Positions 55,901-64,000 of a DNA stretch of 64,000 nt are shown here, in pieces (the first letter of the stretch is position 1; each line of letters opens with the position of its first letter). A program made the translations under genes and the position numbers. Below the pieces are notes generated by a model that ran no database searches, was not told the origin of the DNA, and saw only the letters and a program-made list of their open reading frames with translations. Source of the DNA: Allium sativum (taxonomy: Eukaryota > Streptophyta > Magnoliopsida > Asparagales > Amaryllidaceae); assembly GCA_030737875.1 (NCBI GenBank), contig CM060912.1:878563199-878627198 (forward strand), in the 5' to 3' direction.

Positions 55901-58900
55901 TCTATTTCAGTTATAAAATAAATGTTATAACTTTATTCCTATAGATTCATTTGACGGTAAATCGATATTTTTGAAACTGATTGATTTACAGGCCATATAC
56001 TTCCAATTACTCAACCAATATTACCCATTGGTTTAAACAAAACAAATGTTGATATTTCAGTTAACAATCAACAATCATATCAATAATTCAATCTGAACAG
56101 TTCATATAATGATAATATGAAAAATAAACAATATTAAATATATTTGAGGAATCCAGCTGGATCCCTCCAACCTGTTCTTCTCTGCATTCAAATGGGTTGC
56201 TTCGCTTAATATCATTCAATTTAATTTTACTGGTTATTTCCATAACAGTAAAATAATGACCATTTAACATCAATCAATTTATTTAACACAACAAAACAAT
56301 TGAAACAATTCAGGAAATTAAACATGTTTATTTTATAAACGTGACCAACAAGGTAAGTTACCTTCATTGGGTCCAATCGTTAAAATAACGATTTGGTTTT
56401 TCACTGAAATTAAACAACGTTTAATTTCGGCGACTAAATCAATATATGAATATATATATATATTTAATACACAATCAACCATTAGCAACCATAGCACACA
56501 ATTGTAAAACCCAACTTATATAAAATATAAGTGGGAAATACTAAGTGAGTTTAACTCACCTTCATTTGATTCATTGTAGAAACAGTTTGATCCAACTTCA
56601 TCCAATCCAGCTTCATAACCTTACGTCCATCAATACAAATCCTACGTGATCACTTGTTTCGTTTGATTCCATTACTGTATGACAATGTTATAAATTTAAT
56701 ACATTATACACTATTTAATATAATATTATTTACACATTACTAAAAAAAATATTTACTACAAATCTTTACTTAACGTTGTAGACAACCTGGTTTAGGCATG
56801 AAACTAAAAGGTTCTAGTTAGTCATTACAGTTTTTAAGCTAAGAAAATGTTCAAAATGGTAATAACACCTTCCGATTACATTTTGATTAAATTAAAATTA
56901 ATATTAATCATGTTTGTAATATAATTGGCCACAGTCATATAGGGTTAGGCATTATACACTACGCAAACTTTTCTACCTGCTAAGTGCGTATCCATCACTA
57001 TATTTCGGAATTTATTTACTTAAATATAATAGTTATCTAAATGTGCCACTCTAAACTTGTTTAACGCATACAAGGCATTCTCAATCCAAATTGGGCACAT
57101 GTGAAACAACTCATGAGGCCATGTTACTATGTTATTTACAGTAGTATTCTTACTAATGTATTATATTATATATTATAATGTAGGTTAGGTACCAATATAT
57201 ATATATTATCAGGCATAATTTAACCTTAGATTAGGCTCTCATAAACAGTATTTGGAATGTTTTAACTACCATTGGACACATGTGAAATTAGTTAGGCAAA
57301 CTAAAATCCCCTCCCCCCCTCCAGGCCAGGCTGTAACTTAAATAAGCAATACACTCCTTAGATTAAGCCAAATTAATCCACCGTTAGGCGTTTCACAATT
57401 AAGCAATAGGCATAAAATAAATTAATAGTTTGTCATAATCCTAAAGTTACTGTTCACTCATCTTTCCTACCTTACATTCGAAGCTTGCAGCTCCATTGAT
57501 TGCTCCACGCAACCACCTCGTTTCAAACGAGGCTCCAACGAACCATCTGAACACCGTCATCATTCCCACGCAAGCTTCAACCTGCTCCAATAAAGTTTGA
57601 ACTCCACAATGAATTCCCTTCGCCCCTTTCACCGTAGTCCCAACCATCCCCAACCTCTCCAGACCGATGCCACTTCACAAGTGCCACCCCCACCTCCTTC
57701 TCAATGTCGTTTAACCAACCGAGTTCACCCATTGAACGCTGTCACGCACACTTGCCACCACCGCACTCACTTCACCGCATAAGACCATCAGTACGCCACC
57801 AGTCCTTCCCCGAAGCTCCGACGTACACTGCCCCATACTCACATTCCCTCTTTTCTTCTTTTTGTATGCAGTAAAAACAACTACGCCTCATACCCTGGTC
57901 CACCTTCGATCCCTTAGACTTCGAGTTGAACAGAAAGCCAGAAGGCTTCAAACCCGAACCACGTCAACTTCCGGCACTGACAGCCCCAGAACCCATGCCG
58001 ACGCCAACCCAGTCAGAGCCTTCCCCCATCTCGATGGTTTTTGGTTTTCATTTGGTTTTTGTTTTGAGGAGAGTTAGGTGCGGTTGTGCTCCTTTTATTT
58101 ACAGAGGAAATGAAAATTTTAAATTGCATTTTCTGGAAGAAATAACGAGGCATACGCTTTATTTGTTTGCAGCAGTCGGAAGAAATGAGAATAGCACTGC
58201 TTATTTATAGAAGAAGGAAGGAAGAGGATAATCACAACGTTAAATCCTTCAGTACAATATAGCCTGTGTGCATAATTGGAAAAATAATAGTGTAGCTGTG
58301 TTGGTTTTATAGACACCGTTTACTTTTTTAGTGTGTTGTACTCCTGTATTAGAATAGGACAAGCAAGTTTTTGATTAGATAACACATAGGGTAGGCTCTG
58401 TTACTTGCTTTCTAGCTGCATGCATGAACCGATGGATGAGAGTTCTGGTCTCATCTACAGATTTCAGGTACGCTAGTTGAAGCTTTAAAATATTTCCAAT
58501 ATGGTTACTTCAGAAGAAAGTAAAAGGAAAAATATTAATTTATTTCATTCATTCGGATTTACATTACATGTACGAAAGATACATGAATTCATATTACCCA
58601 TTTAGTGATGTATGTGCACTTACTTTAATTTAGTTGTTGCTAATGATGTTATATATATATTACAAAACACACAGTTGTAAAATATAAGCTGTTTTTGTGT
58701 TAAGTAAATTTACGCATTTTAACTTAAGGTAGAAGCTTTTGTATATAATATTATTTAATCTAAAACAATTCATTTTAAATAATAATAAATTATTATCGTA
58801 TTTCTCCAAACGAAATCTTATACAGTTTCAAAACTAAACCTATATAGAATTTAAACTCAACATTAAAAATTCTCGGTTTACCGATATTCAAATATATATC

Positions 58901-59291
58901 AAATCCCTATACTAGATTAAATAAACGTTATCGTTTATTAAGGAATTCTATAACGACTATTTTAAAATTTGAATTGGACATAACTAACAATCTATAACAC
59001 GAAATCTCGATTTTTCTATCCCATTAGAAAATTATAACCAGTTAGATTCTAACATTTCTGGTTTCACAGAATTTCGACTTAAAACGGATCCGGTATATTC
59101 AAATGAAATTCGAATCATAAATTACGAACTACCGCGCCATTTTGAGCACGTTTTAATATAAATATAAATTTATACGTTAAAAATTCGTTTTATAAACGAA
59201 TTAAATATTAAAAATCATTAATATTCCGAATTAAATATTTAAAATAATAAAATAATTTAAATATTTGATCACTAAAATACGGGACATTACA
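52969..59291 (-). repeat. L6b: minus-sense LTR sequence next to the E6 interior
   Basis: The left border reads TGTAACGACCCGG and the right border, next to a polypurine tract, reads GGGACATTACA. At 6.3 kb it may be one long LTR or two joined LTRs. In minus sense a TATA box (CTATAAATAAG, about 58199-58211) precedes a GC-richer leader-like stretch (57440-58080). The left 3.6 kb is the inverted relative of L6a. The 60-94 codon frames in 57.4-58.3 kb (for example PPPPPSQC and SLRPFHRSP) lie in this leader and are not supported as genes. Confidence 0.5.
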
Positions 59292-60710
59292 TTCTTCCCC
59301 CTTAAATGAATTTCGTCCCCGAAATTACTAAGGTAGAATTTTTTTTATTAACCCACTAAATTTAAAATCCGATTTATTTTAAATCGAAAACCAATTTATT
59401 ATAAATAAAAAACCAATTCATTATTATCAATAAAACTTTTCAAAATTCTGAAAATTTTCTAGCTTTTTAAATTTTCGGAAAAATTCGGTAGAGTCTCCCA
59501 TGTACGGAGTGACATCTGCGATATCGTAGGAACAAATAATATATATACATCGACCCACACGATCAGAAAACAAAATTAAAAACCCAAAAAATTATATTTT
59601 CGCGTAGGCGTACCTTATGCGAGCATACTGAGCGTATTGCTCAGTTTACATGCAATTTATTCAATCCTTATAGCCTTCTGGCATCTGTACTTAACTCTGT
59701 TCAACATGTAAGTAACAATTTCACGAGATTTTGAATAATATCCATTAATCAACCAGTATAACTATATGAATTTCCAAAATCAAACATATAGTATCATTTC
59801 ACTATAAAAGCATATGCAAATACCTAGTTAAATCATTTCAGTTTCAATTTATATACAGTTACATTCCAATTTATTATATTGGAACTTAGTTTCAATTTAT
59901 TGAACTATTCTTTAAACCACTAACGGATTTAATTTAACTAATCTAACAACCAATTAATCAACCATACACACCAACTCAATCAAATCATTCAATTGAATTT
60001 ATACTCAACATCAATATTTACTTTGATAACATTCACTTAGGTTTAACATCTTCAGTGTCAATCGATTAATATCAGATTGATTTTCATTTCATTTTTACTA
60101 ATTTTATCCCAAATTCCAATTTATCTTATTAATTCCAATTTCAATTCTTCAATTATCTCGACTTAATAAGTTAAGTTCAAATTTCATATACCACTAACTA
60201 ATTGAATTTCATGATTAGTTTACTTCCATTTTAAAATTCAAATTCGGATTTTTATTCCAAATATCATCCAATTCCTCTTCAAATTTTATCTAATTTATTT
60301 TTAAGTTAAATCCCAAGTCATTTTAATTCCAAATTAAAATTCTCATTCACAAATTTTATATGTGAAATCTCTTCGGGTTATATTAAACCATTTTTAACTT
60401 TTAATTCAATTTGAATTTCATTCAAATCAATCAACAAACAAATCAGTATCTCAATAATTTGATAAAATTATTTCTTTTCTATACAAAAATATAATTTGGG
60501 TAAAATTATTTCATTTGCCCTCTTTTTGCAAAACAATATCATGCCATTGTCAGTTCAATGCTTCTCAACACTCGAACCGATCTAATTACAAAATACAAAA
60601 ATATTTGTATAAAAATTTGCAAATACGCACTCTTTAACAACTAGAATTTCGACAGACCGATTTTTTTAATTCTAAACTATTGAAACTCAAGTTGTTGTGC
60701 TCTGGTATCC
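59292..60710 (-). mobile_element. E6 interior: non-coding LTR element remnant
   Basis: In minus sense a tract AAGGGGGAAGAA (59292-59303) precedes the LTR start and is itself preceded by the ATTTCGGGGACGAAA motif (59311-59325). At the other end the plus strand reads GCTCTGGTATCC (60699-60710), a degraded complement of the initiator tRNA-Met site. The 1.4 kb between is A/T-rich with no coding homology on either strand, so this is a non-autonomous element of the large LTR-derivative type. Confidence 0.5.
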
Positions 60711-61619
60711 TGCAGAAATGATAGAGACATAAAACATGTCAGAGCTCAGAAAATATCTCACAGCGGAATGGATAAAATATAATATAATCAAAATATAGAC
60801 TTACCGTATTAGTAATACTGCCTAACCAGTACCTAAGGTTCTAATGTCTCTGCCACAAATCTAACATGCGGGTATGTTATGAGGAGGGGGTCAGAACACA
60901 AGTTCTGGTGACTGGATTTAAATTATACACTTTGGATAATCCTATATATATCGTTCAATCATATTCACTTATTTATTAGGTTACTTGGGTTAACAGCACT
61001 CAAGGCCTACACACACGTCATACCCATTTACTTCCCAGTGGGTTAACCTAATATAGTATATATGTAGCTACCCCCAATATTAAGGTACACCCCATGGTAC
61101 CCCACTCCCATGGTCTCCACCGTAACACCATCGAAATATACGCAGTCCCTCATCCTACGCCATAGTGACGTACGGTTCTCTATATAACAATGTTACATTC
61201 TGCATATATCTATCATTATTATGCTACGTAAGCATACGGACTGCCACCTTCGATCGAATCAGATTCCACACTAGAGTAATGCCCTCATGTCTACGATACA
61301 CCACCCAAAGTCGACATGCATGTATCTAGACTGCCCCACATACGTATCGTTAATTGTAGCTTGATGTCATAATCGCATGTCCTCTAATGTGCACCAAGTC
61401 CCATGGCAGGGCTATACAAGAAACATGGAACTCAGTCGGGAGCTTTTCCATATCTGTACAGGCCCATCTTTAAGAGCCTCTATATACAAGTATTCCTTGG
61501 GTCTGTTTTCACGGTGGCTATGGCCCCACCCCAGCTGGAACGACTCGCATTCTATGCATAGGAAGATCTTAGGATATTTATTTCATCCACATACAAAGTG
61601 TATGGTCGTATAACTTTGG
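60711..61619 (-). repeat. E6 right (5') LTR, end portion in minus sense
   Basis: It starts TGCAGAAATGATAG next to the weak primer site. It carries CACAGCGGAATGG and GAGGGGGTCAGAACACAAG, which resemble the end of the E2 LTR in the same sense (GCGGAAATTAA and GAGGGGGTCAGACATAAAG). The expected LTR start to its right is not reached. A 78-codon frame at 61377 is not gene-like. Confidence 0.45.
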
Positions 61620-62539
61620 GGAATGACTATTGGGGTCATTTCCCATGTTCATGATTTTTGTCAAATTTTAAATGACCGTTTTGCCCCTAGCGAATCTTGT
61701 TTTGCCTATAACTTTCGATTGAAAGGAATTTTGACCTAAAACCACTTCCGTTGGATTTGGATGATGGTTTACCTTTCCGTATAGTGGTCACATTAATCAA
61801 CGGACTTACCGTTTGGGAGATATGGCTGAAATAAGGTTTGGAAGGTGAAAAACAACATAACTGGGCTTAACCGTGTGATTAGCAGCTAAGCCCATAACTC
61901 ATTTCGGGATTAGGGTTATGAGAGGGCTGATAGCATTTGGGAAATCAGTTTTATTCATTTTTCTAGCCAACATTTACCTTCCTTTAATCCTAGTAATGGA
62001 CTCCAACACCCAAATCACCTTTTAATCACTTTCTAATCCAATATTAAGCTAATGAACATCAAATCAGGGCAAATTAACATCAAATTGGGGTAGAGCTGCT
62101 CGAATACATTGGGATCCGTGCCAAATCAGTTAGAGTTTCAGATTTGAAATTTTTTTTGTGGCTAAGGTGAGTGATTTGCACTTTTATTCACTAATTACAG
62201 CTAATTAGGGGTGATTAGTGATAATTAGCGAAATTATGACTTAGAAAAATATGTAAAAATTCTAAAATATTATTTTATGCCTTTGGTAGAAATTTGGGTT
62301 AATTTGGATTAAGTTTGCTAGTCCTATTGTTAGATATAGTTAAACATGATTAAGGGAAAACCATGGGTTTGGGTATGTTTGATCCATATTAACATGTTAA
62401 ATTGTTGTTTTGGTGTTTATGGTCAATTCTATATGTTTCTATTATTGTTTGGTACACTTTGTGGTTGTATAGTAAAGTTGGAATGGTCGGAAACGCCATC
62501 GTATGGCGTAAATAGCTTGCTAAAAAAGTTGTAGGAAAT

Positions 62540-62910
62540 CGGTCAGACCCCCGATCGTGACACCACCTTCACGACTCGACAAGGTCGTGAAACCCCTTCC
62601 ATAAGCCACCTACCCAGCTCAAATGCATGTGACGACCCGAACCGTGCTTGAAGGCTCCACCACGAGCCAACCGTCCAAGCGAGCCACAAACTGAGCCACC
62701 GCATCACAAGTGAGGCATCACGACCCGAATGGGGCTCATGAACGAGTGCACCCACGACCACAAGCCAGGGTCACGACCCGATCAGAGGAAGGCCACGACC
62801 CGAATGGGGTCACGAGCCGACCACGAGTCATGAAATCGAGCTACTCACGAACCGATGGAGGACCCGAACCCATATGATGATCACGAACCGAATGGAGACC
62901 GAGCCGAGAT
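62540..62910. repeat. Dispersed CACGACCCGAA-type repeats in the E7 LTR
   Basis: At least ten copies of ACGACCCGA, ACGAGCCGA or ACGAACCGA occur, several followed by ATGGGG or ATGGAG. It is the most GC-rich stretch near the right end of the window. Confidence 0.6.
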
Positions 62911-63064
62911 GATGACCAAAAACCCGAGATGCAAAGGAAGTACAAATGGGAAGTTATGGCTCAGGATCCAGATGGGAACCAACGAGTTAACTTCTAGAGT
63001 TGGGCTTTGCTGCGGGACGTGTGCAAAGGGGTTATCGATATCTATAGCTTTAGTTCACCACTGA

Positions 63065-63265
63065 GAGACGGATTAGTGGCTATGGATCAGCGCAATGGGA
63101 TCATTAAGACTCCCAAGGGTAAGTGATCGTAGCATGGCCATGGATCAGTGCATTAGGGCCATTAGGACTCCCAAGGGCAAGGCGATCGTAGCAAGGGATT
63201 AGTGGCTATGGACCAGTGCAATGGGATCATAAGACCCCAAGGGCAAAGTGGTCGTAGCAAAGGAT
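63065..63265. repeat. Tandem repeat, about 65 bp x 3
   Basis: Units contain GCTATGGATCAG or a variant, CAATGGGATCAT, GACTCCCAAGGG and GATCGTAGCA. The copies differ by small substitutions and indels. Confidence 0.75.
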
Positions 63266-64000
63266 TTGGTGATCAAAGTGGTGGATATCGTATACTTTAC
63301 ACACTGAGTGAGAGATGTGAGGTTGATTGCTATGTTTGATGTTTGCTATCACCATGACATGCACACTCCCATTTTACACTTTATGTTAGTGTTACCTTAG
63401 AGTAATGTGCATCTTGTTGTGCTAACACTTTGGTTGCAGGTCCAGGTTCAGGTATGATTATTTATACCTGTTATTGTTCTGTTTTGCTGTTATCGCTCAT
63501 ACAAGACTTTTGTCTGACCCAGAGTTTTATGTCTCTTCTTATTACTCTGGGTGCTCCTAAACGAGCAGACTAGAGACAGGTTAGGTGGTTATGCACGAGT
63601 AGTTGTCCGGAGACTAGCAGGAGGCTTCCACATACTATTTACATATATTCTCCCCGTGTTGTTGCCGGTCACTACTTTGGGCATTAGTAGTGTACCTTTT
63701 CTATTTTTCTTTAGAGACAGTATTTTGAAGTTGTAATAATGATGGTTTGGATCATAAGTTGTATTTTGGATTCTGCTGTTATGATGGTTTAGTTTTCAGC
63801 TTATGCATTGTCTCGCCTGTTTTATATCAAGTTATAATACTATTATATTTTACTCCATGCGCTGTGAGATATACTACAGGTTCTTTGGTGATTCATAGTT
63901 TCAAAACCCTTTCTTTTGACGACCGTCCCGTGCTAGTCGGGCATTGGCACATCGCATTTCAAGTAAATATCGGCTGGTGCGGGGCGGCTCGTCACACTTA

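Larger units (their letters stand above)
61620..63996 (+). repeat. E7: plus-sense LTR, right end near window end
   Basis: The right end reads GCGGCTCGTCACA, followed by CTTA at the window edge. The left border is not certain. The first part (61690-61930) has GGGAGATATGGCTGAAATAAG, like the conserved block near the start of other LTRs here. It holds a CACGACCCGA repeat zone (62540-62910) and a 65-bp tandem repeat (63065-63265). The short frames at 62346, 62855 and 63551 are not supported as genes. Confidence 0.45.

Noticed and set aside
57440..58210. Possible host exon with proline- and serine-rich frames
   Set aside because: The frames are short and unconnected, lack recognised domains and sit downstream of a TATA box in LTR sequence, as leader regions of these LTRs do.

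Overview
This is repeat-dominated plant nuclear DNA. Every coding region I recognise belongs to a retrotransposon. I see no host gene, rRNA, tRNA or CRISPR array. The chromodomain-bearing Ty3/gypsy polyproteins with LTRs of about 3 kb, the plant L1-type LINE and the Tat-like gag point to a flowering plant with a large genome. Nothing fixes the species, and I assign none.

Layout, left to right. E1 (1-3902, minus) is a gag-only Tat-like LTR element cut by the window start. It abuts a fragment of an older LTR (3903-4256, resuming at 15802) that is split by E2 (4257-15796, minus). E2 is a complete but broken chromodomain Ty3/gypsy element with LTRs of 3.2 kb and target duplication ATGCA. E3 (17230-28671, plus) is a relative with target duplication TTTCA. 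It sits in an old minus-strand LTR that resumes at 28677 and ends at 29710. That LTR belongs to E5, whose short non-coding interior was split by E4 (30672-41965, plus, target duplication ATATT). E4 is the youngest-looking copy and keeps one open gag-pol frame of 1481 codons, though several conserved residues are changed. From 42.6 to 59.3 kb lie degraded LTRs, including two related arms in opposite orientation (about 43.9-47.6 and 53.0-56.6 kb), with a 5'-truncated LINE (47624-51885) between them. E6 (interior 59292-60710) is another non-coding interior. A last plus-strand LTR appears to end at 63996.

Working parts visible in E2, E3 and E4: terminal TGT...CA, a primer site like the 3' end of initiator tRNA-Met two bases inside the 5' LTR, a Gag with two zinc knuckles, then protease, reverse transcriptase, RNase H, integrase and a C-terminal chromodomain in one frame, a conserved hairpin (TTTCG/CGAAA) and a polypurine tract. 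I place them in the Tekay/Del group by inference from domain order, chromodomain and LTR length.

The most striking signal is non-coding. Each of these LTRs carries, in its presumed transcribed part, a tandem pair of modules of about 95 bp. Each module folds into two nested stems whose sequences differ between copies while pairing is kept. A second signal is a cluster of palindromes placed 109-169 bp upstream of the TATA box in E2, E3 and E4, and about 130 bp upstream in the older LTR that E2 split. The sequence of the palindrome differs by family while its position does not.
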